Position numbers and translations under genes: made by a program
Source: Cyanidium caldarium
Lineage: Eukaryota; Rhodophyta; Bangiophyceae; Cyanidiales; Cyanidiaceae
Reading direction: 5' to 3'
NCBI GenBank assembly: GCA_026184775.1
Contig: JANCYW010000004.1
Coordinates: 124,001-188,000 of the forward strand
Length of the DNA: 64,000 nt
In this document: positions 38,946-48,334 of the stretch, in pieces
Layout: the number at the start of each line of letters is the position of its first letter
How positions within the stretch are numbered: the stretch's first letter is position 1
Notes under the pieces: generated by a model
What the model was told of the DNA's origin: nothing
Databases searched by the model: none
Seen by the model: the letters and a program-made list of their open reading frames with translations, nothing else

Positions 38946-41501
38946 TCAGACGTCCACCGCGAAACGTACGCTCGCTCCACTGCGGGTGCCCGGCTCTCTG
39001 CGCGCCTTGAGTATCGATGATGGGCGGTGCGGGCAGTGGCGTTGTAGGCGCGCCCAAACGGCAGGCGAGCAGCAGCGCTGTCGCCAGGCGTTCACCGCTG
39101 CCTCAGCGCCGCCTCGCCATAGCCATTGGATGAGGGAGGCGGTGGCCGGCGCTTGTGGACAACACCACGGTAACAGCGCGGCCGCCCGCTCTATCGACAC
39201 CACCGCACGCCAGTGCCCGATATACGCGGGCAGATGGGTGCGGTGGCTGGCGCGGATAACCGTGGAATCCTGGAGGGCGCGGGTGCCGTCCGCGGTCAGC
39301 ACCCGTGCCTGACAAGTGTCCATAGGGGGAACGGTGTGGTGAGAATGGGCGGCGCGTCGCAACACCTCGGCCGCCACACGGTGCACCAGCGTCATCGGTA
39401 CGCGGCCACCGGGGTCGATCAGCGCCAACATGGCATTGGGATCGGGCAGCGTCTCTGCGAGCGCTGCACACAACGCCACCGCCTCTTCGTCCTCCTCCCC
39501 ATCCACCGACAGGCGGCGAATCAGCGGTCGCGCCAGGGCCAACACCGGCACCACCGCGTATCGCACCCCGGTGACCGCGTCCTCCACGGTTTCCGGGACA
39601 GCACTGCCGGTCGTGGCGCTGACGGCGAAGAATGTCGAGGCCAACGAGGTGAGGGAGCGGGCACGGCGCGCCCCGTGGTATATCTCGCGTGCCATCGTCA
39701 CCGCCTCGCTCAACGAGGAATGAGAAGCACGCGCTGCATACGCCTCCAACACCATTTGCCACAGACGACAACGCGTCGGATCCGGTGGTCGTTCGTGCTC
39801 GGCATGCAACCACGCCGCCTGCGTCAGCGCGCCCAACAGCTCCGGCGGCAGCGGATGGCGCAAGGGAGGCAGGAGGCGTTGGGTGAGCGCCAGGCGGTCG
39901 GCACGATGGCGAGGGAGCGATAGGCACGCCTGGCCGGGAGAAGCGGCGCCCGCCGGTGAATGGACCGCACGGTCGCTGCCGTACGTGCCCTCCTCCCCGC
40001 CGTCATCATCGTCATCGGAAGACACCAACGGATCCCTGTCATCCGCACTGCTGCCGTGTTCTGGATCGGGCGAACTCGACGCATCACCCTCCATACGCTC
40101 GGCTCCTGATGGACGATACGGCCGTCGGTCCCTCCGCATCCGCCGGTGTCGGAACACGCCGCGGATGATCGCCGCCAGCATCCACGGCCAGGCGGCTCGC
40201 ATCACTTCATTCGCCGTGTTCAGCCACTGGGCGCACAGCTGCTCCAACGACGCATCGGTGTAGAGCGCCATGCACGCACTTGCGTGGGACAGGGTGCGCA
40301 GCATCGCCTCGCGCACCGGTCGCATCGCCTCCTCCGCCGTCTCGTCAGCCTCTACAGGTGGCCACGCTTCCAGCGGCCGCGCCAATGCCTGTACCCACTG
40401 TTGGATGTTCGCTTCCCGCTCCGGCCGCTGTCGACGGAGGCACGGCATCGACACGTCGATCAGGGCGCACCAGGCGCGGTGCGCCGCGACGACAACCGGC
40501 ACGCGGCCGTCGGCCATGGCGCGCTCCATGATACCCAACAGTGGTGGTAGGAGAGGTGTTGGGCGGAGGAGCGGCGGACCCAAGGCGTGCACCAGCGCTG
40601 CCCACGCTCGGAGCGCGTCGACCGCACGGTCACCTTCCAGGGCGGCGGCCATGTCATCGACGAGCGTGTTCTCGCGCAACCCCCTCTCGAGCGACGGTGC
40701 AGCGGTGTGATGACGGCGAATCCGGCGACAGAGACGCCTGGCTACGGCGCGCACATCGGCACATTCATGCAGCAGCCAATGGCAGGCGAACGCGAGGTAT
40801 TCCGGCGCCACGTGTTGGGGCGCGCTCATGGCCGACAGCAACGCCAGCAGTTCGGCAGCGGTGCTGTGCGCGGCGGCAGCTGCCACCCGCATCAACGCGG
40901 CGGTCAGTCGCGGCGGGTGATAAGGCGACGGGGCGCTGGCCACCGCCAAGAACGATAACGGACGCACACGGCAGGGTGCACCCAGCGGCACCTCTTCCAA
41001 TACGCGCGCCAAACCGTCGAGCAACCGGGCGCAGTTCAGCTGGATACAGGGAGGAGATGCAGGCACTCGCTGTGTCCCTCGCGACTTGAACGGCTGCAGG
41101 GGAGCAGAATCGTTCAGGGACATCCATCGGTGTGCTCGCTCTTGGCGAAGCAACCAGGTGGTCAGGATGAGCACGTCTGACAGCTGCGCCACCGGTGCTC
41201 GCAGCAGCTGATCGCAAACTGCCCGCCACAGCGGCTCCAAACGCTCTCGCAGGAAATTCGACGCCGACGTTCGCCAGCCGCCCTCCTCCTCATCCTCCTC
41301 TCGCAGCCGCTGCACCCACCAACGGGCCGCGGCGACTTGGTGGACGGTGTCGAGACCGTCGGCCGCGCCATTCGCTTGCAGGAGTTCCGTACTCTCCCCC
41401 CAAGCCTCGCCTTTTCTCCCGTATGCCCGCATCAAGTCCGCCAGCCCCATCTCCCTCCTCATCACATAATCTCCACCTCCCTCCACATCCGACGTCTGCA
41501 T
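38946..41501 (-). CDS. RIF1-like HEAT-repeat protein with C-terminal SILK and RVxF-like PP1 docking motifs
   Basis: An 851-residue helical-repeat protein. The middle has VVVAAHRAWCALIDVS, resembling the Rif1 N-terminal HEAT block in which an A-W--LID helix recurs, and other HEAT-like pairs (LSDVLILTTWLLRQERAH). A short acidic/Ser insertion follows. The last 24 residues contain SILK (829-832) and SVRFAVDV at the very end, like the paired SILK/RVSFAD docking sites by which Rif1 recruits PP1. The RVxF site lacks the usual preceding basic residue. Rif1 controls replication timing and repair (family knowledge). The assignment rests on architecture and the tail, so it is probable rather than proven. 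The ATG is at 41501. Confidence 0.62.
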   Translation of the reverse strand: MQTSDVEGGGDYVMRREMGLADLMRAYGRKGEAWGESTELLQANGAADGLDTVHQVAAARWWVQRLREEDEEEGGWRTSASNFLRERLEPLWRAVCDQLLRAPVAQLSDVLILTTWLLRQERAHRWMSLNDSAPLQPFKSRGTQRVPASPPCIQLNCARLLDGLARVLEEVPLGAPCRVRPLSFLAVASAPSPYHPPRLTAALMRVAAAAAHSTAAELLALLSAMSAPQHVAPEYLAFACHWLLHECADVRAVARRLCRRIRRHHTAAPSLERGLRENTLVDDMAAALEGDRAVDALRAWAALVHALGPPLLRPTPLLPPLLGIMERAMADGRVPVVVAAHRAWCALIDVSMPCLRRQRPEREANIQQWVQALARPLEAWPPVEADETAEEAMRPVREAMLRTLSHASACMALYTDASLEQLCAQWLNTANEVMRAAWPWMLAAIIRGVFRHRRMRRDRRPYRPSGAERMEGDASSSPDPEHGSSADDRDPLVSSDDDDDGGEEGTYGSDRAVHSPAGAASPGQACLSLPRHRADRLALTQRLLPPLRHPLPPELLGALTQAAWLHAEHERPPDPTRCRLWQMVLEAYAARASHSSLSEAVTMAREIYHGARRARSLTSLASTFFAVSATTGSAVPETVEDAVTGVRYAVVPVLALARPLIRRLSVDGEEDEEAVALCAALAETLPDPNAMLALIDPGGRVPMTLVHRVAAEVLRRAAHSHHTVPPMDTCQARVLTADGTRALQDSTVIRASHRTHLPAYIGHWRAVVSIERAAALLPWCCPQAPATASLIQWLWRGGAEAAVNAWRQRCCSPAVWARLQRHCPHRPSSILKARREPGTRSGASVRFAVDV

Positions 41502-41691
41502 CCCGGCCACCACCTCACCACCCGCTCGTCGCCGCCGAGGCGCCAGACCGATCGGCTGACGCGCGCGCGCGCGCGCCCACGGCGGCTTTTCGGCGCGCGC
41601 TCCGCGGGTCGTTTCGTCGTCGAGGGCGCGGGCCAGGTCGGGTTTCGGTCGTGGCGCCCACCGACCGCATCACCCCACCGAATCACCGTTC

Positions 41692-42222
41692 ATGGCGAAT
41701 GACACCGCACCAGAATTTTCCCAAACACTACATCACGTGTTTGTGTACGGTACGCTGCGGAGAGATTATGTTCGTCTGCCGAAGACCGAGTATACGGCGT
41801 TGCGACCACCCGACGTGTTGCAGGTGCACGGGCGGTACTGCGGACGGGCGCGTCTGAGCGGTTATCGGTTGCTGGATCTGGGCAGTTATCCCGGTGTGAT
41901 AGAAGCGGACGGGGAACAGGGGAAAGAGGCGGTGGTCATCGGCGATTGGGTGTACGTGGAGGAGATGGCGCAGGTGTTGCCGCAGCTGGACGCGTACGAG
42001 GGAGTAGGCGAGGGCAGCGACGACGATGCGTATCGACGGGAGGTGTGTTGGGTGGCCGGCACGCCCGGTTATGTGTACGTGTACAAGGGGAGTGCAGACG
42101 GTCTGCCGGTGGTGGAGTCCGGTGATTACGTCGCATATCTATGCGGGAAAGCGGGGATAGACTTTCGATACGACAGCGTGGAGGGAGAAGCGGATGCGGG
42201 AAGGCCGCTCTGCTGCCGCTGA
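41692..42222 (+). CDS. Gamma-glutamylcyclotransferase-like (AIG2/GGACT) protein
   Basis: A 176-residue single-domain protein. VFVYGTLRRDY near residue 17 is the family's substrate-binding YGTL loop. GRARLSGYRLLDLGSYPGVI and GDWVYVEEMAQVLPQLDAYEG follow; the Glu in DAYEG is the catalytic acid of GGCT-like enzymes. PGYVYVYKG closes the barrel. These enzymes release 5-oxoproline from gamma-glutamyl peptides or amines (family knowledge); the exact substrate is unknown. There is no targeting signal, so it is probably cytosolic. Divergent from the RIF1-like gene with 190 bp between start codons. Confidence 0.88.
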   Translation: MANDTAPEFSQTLHHVFVYGTLRRDYVRLPKTEYTALRPPDVLQVHGRYCGRARLSGYRLLDLGSYPGVIEADGEQGKEAVVIGDWVYVEEMAQVLPQLDAYEGVGEGSDDDAYRREVCWVAGTPGYVYVYKGSADGLPVVESGDYVAYLCGKAGIDFRYDSVEGEADAGRPLCCR

Positions 42223-42596
42223 ACCGGATCCGGGACGATGCGCGTGTCTGCGGCGCGGCCGAACGGGCGGCTCGCTCGGATCCGCGACGCGTGCATCGCC
42301 AGTGGTGATGTTTGCCTCATTTCGTATCATAGGGTGTATACGGGGTTGTCTCCTTTCATCCATCGCTCGGCTTCCCGATCCGCCGCACGTCCGCCCTCTC
42401 ACCTCCACCGCCTCCCTGCGCGTCGGCTGCTCGCGTGTCTCGGCAGCCGCCGCCGCGTCACCCGTGCAACGACACCCGTCATGAGCGAAACGTCCATCGC
42501 CAGGGGACGCAGCACCCATCCACCTCCTGAACGCTCATTTCCCTAGTTCCATTGACGGACGCGACTCGTTCTCTGGCACCGAGGAATTCTCGGCGC
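42223..42596. other. Intergenic region, no gene seen
   Basis: The 374 bp lie between two plus-strand genes. The RSH frame is open for a short way before its ATG but starts with TTG. Nothing else is recognisable. Confidence 0.4.
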
Positions 42597-44141
42597 ATGC
42601 CACCGCGACATCGAACGCCGCCTTCACCGCTGTGGGTGACTTCCGTGGCGCCGTCGGCCGCGCTGCCCAGAATCGACCGCACCACGCTTTCGCTTTGCTC
42701 GACCACGTCCCGACGAGCGCGCCACCTCCGCCGACCGGGGCGCCGACGACGGCGGTTTGTGGTGAATCTGCGCGCCAGCCACGAACCGCCCACTCGATTG
42801 TCAGAGCGAACGGAGGCGCTGCCGCCCTCCGCACCAGCTGCCGCCGGTGATGGCGACGTCCGCAACCGTGCGCTGGCGCGGCGACCTTGCAGCGAGCTGG
42901 CGCTGCCGTCGACCGCGACCCTATCGACACATCCGGTATCGGTGCAGGGCTTGTGGTCGTCGCTGGCGCCGTCGCTGGATTATCTGGAGGGCGACGTCGA
43001 GCGCGAACGGGTGTTGCAAGCGCTGCGACTGTGTGCAGAGCAGTCGTGGCCGGTGTTGCAGCGCAGTGCGGCCGTCACCCGCTACCTGGCCAGCCTGCAT
43101 GCCGACACCGCCTGTCTGTGCGCGGCACTGCTGCTGGAAGCGCCCGCGCATGTGCTTCAGTACCCGCCGTTCGACGCTACCATGCGTCAGGTGGTGGAGG
43201 ACGCGCTCACCCTGCGACAACTGACGCACGCCTCTGCCTACCACCTCAGCGACCTGGACGAGGACAATGCGCGGCTGCTGCGCGAGCACACCATGATGGC
43301 GGCGCGCGACTCCCGCGCCATCCTCGTGCAGCTGGCCGAGACGCTGTACCAGCTGCAACACGACATCGACCGACAGGCACCGTTGTACGCGCAACAGACG
43401 CTTGCGCTACACACGCTGCAGGTGCAAGTGCCGCTGGCGCACGCCATCGGCGTCGGCAACGTCATGTGGCAGTTGGAAGACCTCAGCTTCCGCATCCTCT
43501 TCCCGCAGTCGTACCGCGCGTGCGAACGGTGGCATGAGCACATGTGGCGGCGCGGAGAGCGGGTGCTGGTGCGCGCGCGCACCGAATTCATGTGGGAGGT
43601 GCTGCGCGACCCGACACTCTCCCGATACCGCTACACCATCAGCGGTCGCACCAAGAACCTCTTCTCCACCTTTAAGAAGATGCTGCGCGACAACAAACGC
43701 CAGGAGGAGGTGCTGGACGTGGTGGCCATGCGCATCGTGATCGAACCGGGGGAGTCGACAGACGCCGAGTCGTTCCACACCGACCAGCACCACATCTGTC
43801 TGTCGGTGTACCGGGTGGTGGCGCGACTGTGGCCGGAAATCGCCGGACGCTTCAAGAACTACTGTGAACGCCCGAAAGCGAACGGATATCGCTCGGTGCA
43901 CACCACCGTCACCCACCCGCTCGGTCTGCCGCTGGAGGTGCAGGTGCGCACCCGCGACATGCACGACGAGGCCGAGTATGGTATGGCCGCGCATCGCTAC
44001 TACAAAGGCGAGCTGCACAAGTATCACGAGGGCAACTGGCGCGACTTTGCCGAGTACGCCGAGATGGTGCGCGCGGAGAATGCACACGTGTTGGTGGGCG
44101 GTGCGGATACGGCAGCATCCCACAACCGTCGTCGTCGATAA
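42597..44141 (+). CDS. Plastid RelA/SpoT homologue, synthetase-competent and hydrolase-dead
   Basis: A 514-residue (p)ppGpp enzyme with a long Arg/Ser/Pro-rich transit peptide. The N-terminal HD-hydrolase region is recognisable (YLASLHADTACLCAALLLEAP), but the HD dipeptide of the usual LLHD is replaced by LE, so hydrolysis is not expected. The synthetase domain is intact: SGRTKNLFSTFKKM, VLDVVAMRIVI, KNYCERPKANGYRSVHTTV and LEVQVRTRDMHDEAEYGMAAH, including the catalytic ExQ. No TGS or ACT domain follows. (p)ppGpp controls plastid transcription and translation in algae and plants (family knowledge). Plastid location is inferred from the transit peptide. Confidence 0.9.
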   Translation: MPPRHRTPPSPLWVTSVAPSAALPRIDRTTLSLCSTTSRRARHLRRPGRRRRRFVVNLRASHEPPTRLSERTEALPPSAPAAAGDGDVRNRALARRPCSELALPSTATLSTHPVSVQGLWSSLAPSLDYLEGDVERERVLQALRLCAEQSWPVLQRSAAVTRYLASLHADTACLCAALLLEAPAHVLQYPPFDATMRQVVEDALTLRQLTHASAYHLSDLDEDNARLLREHTMMAARDSRAILVQLAETLYQLQHDIDRQAPLYAQQTLALHTLQVQVPLAHAIGVGNVMWQLEDLSFRILFPQSYRACERWHEHMWRRGERVLVRARTEFMWEVLRDPTLSRYRYTISGRTKNLFSTFKKMLRDNKRQEEVLDVVAMRIVIEPGESTDAESFHTDQHHICLSVYRVVARLWPEIAGRFKNYCERPKANGYRSVHTTVTHPLGLPLEVQVRTRDMHDEAEYGMAAHRYYKGELHKYHEGNWRDFAEYAEMVRAENAHVLVGGADTAASHNRRRR

Positions 44142-44207
44142 TAATGAGGATGAGGATGAGGATGATGGTATGTGAACACGCGACCACCGTGTGGGAACAC
44201 CGCGGTC

Positions 44208-47200
44208 TCAGGAGGGCGGCGCGGCGATTTTAAAGTCGCGAGCGGCGGCGCGGCGTATCGGTCGCATCAGCTCCACATCGTTCCACCGGCGACTGATGGC
44301 GATCAGCGCGCGTTCACACACCTCGATCTGGTACACCAGGTTGGGGAAGAGGGTGCTCTCGCGCACCCGTTTGCGGTGGGATTCGTCGGCCACAGGTGTG
44401 TGCGCGGACTGCATGAGGTCGTAGGCGCTTTGGGAGAGGCGTGCGGCGGCCAGCTGCACAACGCGCTGCCAGGGCGATCGCAGTAGCGGCAGGCGATAGC
44501 GCAACACCGCTTGCGCCAACAGGGTGAGTGTTTTGAAGGCGTGCAGTTGGGCACGCGCTACGGCCTCTATGCAGTGCCACGGGGCGACGGTGGCCACTGC
44601 GGGCACCGCCGTGTCCTCGGCGTGTTCTGGCAGCGACAGGCGTTTGGCGGTGTTGCCGCTGCCGTTGCCGCACAGCGCCTCGGCGGCGATGGCCAAACCG
44701 CGCGCCAGCCGCATCCACGCCTCCAGAAGCGTCACGGTCGGTGCGTGCAGCGCTCCCTCCAGATAAACCTGCACGCCGCGCGTAACACCCCATTCCAGAC
44801 GTGCCAGGGCGGCGTCCGCCTCGTGAGCGACGGCGCGCAGGAGGCTGAACAGGCGATCCGCGGCGGCCGCCGACGTGCTGGGTGCCAAGACGCTCACGGT
44901 CTCTCGCACCAGTTGCGGCAGGGCGTCACTGGCATACGCGGGAGACGCGTGCACCCAATCGCACGCCAGCCGTACCAACGGCGACAACATCGCCGCGGTC
45001 CTCCGTTTGTTCACAGAACCGCCTTCGATTTCTGCCACCGATGGCGGCGCCAAGACGCGTTGCGCCCACGTCCGCAACCGCTCGTCTGTCGGTCGCGCCA
45101 GCCACGAAAGCATCTCCAGCGACGCCACCGTGGCAGCAGGCACAGCGTGCTCGTCGGCCAGCAATCGGCAGCTGAACGTCTCAAGACGCTGCACGGCCGC
45201 TTGACGAGCCGACTCGACATCGACCGCCGCGTCCATCTGGCCCAACACTCGGTATATCTTCGCGGCGGGCTCTGCATCCGCAGCCAGCTCGGCGGGTAGC
45301 TGCGCTGCCGCGACCGTCAATGCCATCGCCACGACCTGCGGCAGCTGCCGGTGGAGTGCCTCCTCCGCCGTCCGCAAGCATTCCTCCACGATCACCTCAC
45401 GTTCTGGTGCGCGCACCTCCATGGACGGCTTTGCGGCCAGCGCCTCCAGTGCGAGCGACGCCAGCGACGACCAATTGCCGCCAACCTGATTGCCTCGGTG
45501 GAGCCACTGCGACAATTGCAGAGCACGATGCACCGGCACGTGCTGCCACAAGTCGGCCGCAGCAGACGGCGCGGTCGCAGAAGCGGATGCCTTCTTCCCG
45601 GAGACACTGCCTGAAGCGGGCGCAGCGCTGGAACTCGACCGGCGGCGCTTGCCCTCGGCTCCCTTGCCGGCACTCGCTTCGATGGTCGGCGTCGTCATGC
45701 CCAGACGCAGTCGCCGGAGACGACCGACATGAGTACCCAGTCGCCGGAGACCGCTCTGTCGCAGGGCACCCAGCGCTTCGGCCACTCGGCGCGCCTCCGA
45801 TTCCGCCAGGCGACCGCCTCCGGTGTGATCGCCCTCAGCAACCACCGAGGGCAGCACCGCCAAAGCGGCCTCGGCGGCCTCCACCACCGCCACGCCCATG
45901 CACCCGTCCTCGGCGGACAGCGGCTCGCGCTCGTCCTCACCGCCCAAATCCACATCCACCCAGTGCAGCCGTGCCAGCCGCTGCACGGTGTCCAGCAGCA
46001 CCTGGTCGCAGCGACAATGCGCCGCCGCCGACAGCGCCATACCCAAACTGTCGCCGAGCCAATGCGTGCCCAAGCACAGCGCCGGACAGTCGTCGTCGGA
46101 TACTGTCGGCGCGTGAAAGGTCGTGCGAATGTGCGTCTCCAGCATCTCGGTCCAGGCGCTCGCAGCCACGCACGTCACGTCTGCGGCCGCCATGGCCGTA
46201 TACCAATCCAGCCGCGATGCCAGCGACGCGGTCGTTAGGGCGCGCGATGCCACCGCCCTCAACTCGGCGTCGGACAGCAGACCGCGGCGTGCGGATGCAT
46301 CGGCGCCCGCCACCCGCATGCTGCCCAAGCGCACCAACACCCAGATGGCCGCTCGGCGCGTCGGTGCCTCGCCGCTGTGCAGGCCTTTGCGACAGGTGAG
46401 CAGCGCCTCACCAACCCATTCCGGCCGATACGGCAGCAGCGGCAGCACGGTCGCCAGAGGGCGCGGCTCGTCGAGGCATTGTCGTATCCACGAGACGCGG
46501 TCCGCCTCCAGGAAAGCCGCCGGGCACTGTGTGATGAGACATTCTAGCAGGCGCGACCACGCTGACGATTGCAATCGCGCAGCGGTCGCTGCATACATCG
46601 CTTGCAGCACGCACGGCACCAAGCGGGCGCAATGTGACACACTGGCATCGGCGCCCAGCACTTCCGCGGCCGTCAACGCTTGCACATCCAACAACGCCGC
46701 CATGAGCGAAAATGCCACGCTGGCTATCGGTCCTGCCTCCCGGGCAGCTTGTCGCAGGTGGCGCCAATAGGTTTGGCGCGCCACCCGTTGGCGCAGCGTC
46801 GGTGGCGCCCACTGTGCCATCTCGCGATCCTGTCGCCAGTGGCGTGCGCTGGTCATACACATCCGCACACAGGTCTCGAAACGCGCGGGCAGCGACGCCA
46901 ACGCCAGCAGCAGCTGCACGCCGCGCTCCGAATGCCATGCCCACCGCTCAAGCGTCGCGTCGCACAGAAGACGCTGCGCCTCGTCGGCGTACGCTCGCTC
47001 TTGGCGAAACACGATCTCCAACGGCGGCAGCAACAGCTGGGCGGAGGGCGCTCGCAGCATCGCCACCAGCAGACGGCGCCGCAACGGACTGGCGCTGGCG
47101 CAGAACAGCATGGCTGCGTACAGCGATGTTGATGCCGCCGCGGGCCAGTCTTCCTGCCCCAAAGTGGCGAAGAGGGCCTCGGCCACTGCCGCATGCAGGG

Positions 47201-48014
47201 CTGCCGGAGGTGACGACTCGCGGATAGCCGCCAGCCATTCGGCGGCCGACAACGGCACATCATGCAAAACGCATGTCTCGGTTCCGCGTCGTAGCACCGC
47301 CAGTAAGCGCGTTTCCCAACTCTCAGCGGCATTGGTGCTCGAGGTGAATGGAGAGTCCGAGTCCGCTGCAGCGTCGTGGGCGCTTCCCGTGGCTGAGCAC
47401 GTCTTGGCATCCGGTGTGGAGGCGATACTCGCACGTTGGCCATTCTCTTTCTCAGATTCGTCCGGTTCGGAAGCTGTCTCCGTGGCAGTCGGAGAGGCAG
47501 TGCCTGCCGCCTCCGACACCGTTGTGGTGGTGTCTGTCACGGCCTGTGCCAACCACGCCGCTATCGACGGTAGCGGCGCCTCCCCGTCGCGTCGACGTTT
47601 GGCGGGCACGCTCCGCGACCGTCTCGAGTCGGTCCCCACCGTCTCCTTCCAGTCCCTGCACACGTATTGCATCAGCTGCTCAAAGAATGACACCAGCAAT
47701 CGTCCGCAACCACCTCTTTTCTGCTGACTGCTGAACGCCCTCCCCGGCAGCGCCAGCAACGCCTCCAGCAGTGCCCACCGCTCTTCTCGTGTTGCTCGCG
47801 GCAGCAGCGCCTCCAACTTGCGCTCCCTTTCCCAGCTGTTGCCACTTCCTGCCGCCACCCCCGCAGACACACTGGCCACGATGTCATAAAGTTGCCGCGC
47901 CATATCCTCTCCGGGCGGCATCGCCGCGACGTTTCGCACCCGACCTCTTGTCTGCGCGCCCCACTGCTTTCCGTTCCCGCCCGACGCGCGTTTCCGAAAA
48001 ATGCGTGCACGCAT
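44208..48014 (-). CDS. FANCI: FANCI, Fanconi anaemia ID2-complex subunit
   Basis: A roughly 1268-residue alpha-solenoid protein. The C-terminus is diagnostic: TLFPNLVYQIEVCERALIAI followed by RRWNDVELMRPIRR and AAARDFKI, matching the FANCI PNL-F-IEQ-EK-LI...RDFKI end. The rest is helical repeats, including LLQALTxAE-type and LVRLGSMR segments, with an Arg/Ser-rich insertion near the middle. FANCI pairs with FANCD2 and is monoubiquitinated at DNA crosslinks; I could not pinpoint the modified Lys. ATGs at 48014 (Arg-rich start), 47921 (MPPGEDMARQLYD) and 47903 are all possible starts; the second or third would fit the family length as well. The stop is convergent with RSH, 66 bp away. Confidence 0.8.
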   Translation of the reverse strand: MRARIFRKRASGGNGKQWGAQTRGRVRNVAAMPPGEDMARQLYDIVASVSAGVAAGSGNSWERERKLEALLPRATREERWALLEALLALPGRAFSSQQKRGGCGRLLVSFFEQLMQYVCRDWKETVGTDSRRSRSVPAKRRRDGEAPLPSIAAWLAQAVTDTTTTVSEAAGTASPTATETASEPDESEKENGQRASIASTPDAKTCSATGSAHDAAADSDSPFTSSTNAAESWETRLLAVLRRGTETCVLHDVPLSAAEWLAAIRESSPPAALHAAVAEALFATLGQEDWPAAASTSLYAAMLFCASASPLRRRLLVAMLRAPSAQLLLPPLEIVFRQERAYADEAQRLLCDATLERWAWHSERGVQLLLALASLPARFETCVRMCMTSARHWRQDREMAQWAPPTLRQRVARQTYWRHLRQAAREAGPIASVAFSLMAALLDVQALTAAEVLGADASVSHCARLVPCVLQAMYAATAARLQSSAWSRLLECLITQCPAAFLEADRVSWIRQCLDEPRPLATVLPLLPYRPEWVGEALLTCRKGLHSGEAPTRRAAIWVLVRLGSMRVAGADASARRGLLSDAELRAVASRALTTASLASRLDWYTAMAAADVTCVAASAWTEMLETHIRTTFHAPTVSDDDCPALCLGTHWLGDSLGMALSAAAHCRCDQVLLDTVQRLARLHWVDVDLGGEDEREPLSAEDGCMGVAVVEAAEAALAVLPSVVAEGDHTGGGRLAESEARRVAEALGALRQSGLRRLGTHVGRLRRLRLGMTTPTIEASAGKGAEGKRRRSSSSAAPASGSVSGKKASASATAPSAAADLWQHVPVHRALQLSQWLHRGNQVGGNWSSLASLALEALAAKPSMEVRAPEREVIVEECLRTAEEALHRQLPQVVAMALTVAAAQLPAELAADAEPAAKIYRVLGQMDAAVDVESARQAAVQRLETFSCRLLADEHAVPAATVASLEMLSWLARPTDERLRTWAQRVLAPPSVAEIEGGSVNKRRTAAMLSPLVRLACDWVHASPAYASDALPQLVRETVSVLAPSTSAAAADRLFSLLRAVAHEADAALARLEWGVTRGVQVYLEGALHAPTVTLLEAWMRLARGLAIAAEALCGNGSGNTAKRLSLPEHAEDTAVPAVATVAPWHCIEAVARAQLHAFKTLTLLAQAVLRYRLPLLRSPWQRVVQLAAARLSQSAYDLMQSAHTPVADESHRKRVRESTLFPNLVYQIEVCERALIAISRRWNDVELMRPIRRAAARDFKIAAPPS

Positions 48015-48334
48015 CGCCGCGGCGCGTCTTGGAGTCGACACATCTGCCGAGGCACAAGCACAGAGACACAACGAGCGTCTGTAGCACGGGCACAGAGCAT
48101 ACAGGTCAGTCGTTGCCAGTGCATAACGCGGACGCAGGCGCACCCTCAGCAAACCCTCAGGTCCGGTGCCGAATGGGGTATCTCGCTCGCTCTACGGCGT
48201 TCCCTCCGTCTCCGAACGACCACACACCCTATTCTCTCACTATCGCTTTCTGTTTGGCGACTAGTCTGCTTTAGAATCGTCACTAACATCCGTCCGCTCA
48301 CCCGTCCGTTCACCATTCAGCCACTCTGCCCGAC
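48015..48334. other. Intergenic region, no gene seen
   Basis: The 320 bp lie between the FANCI start and the EF-G stop, both on the minus strand. The plus strand is pyrimidine-rich. No RNA gene or ORF is supported. Confidence 0.4.
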
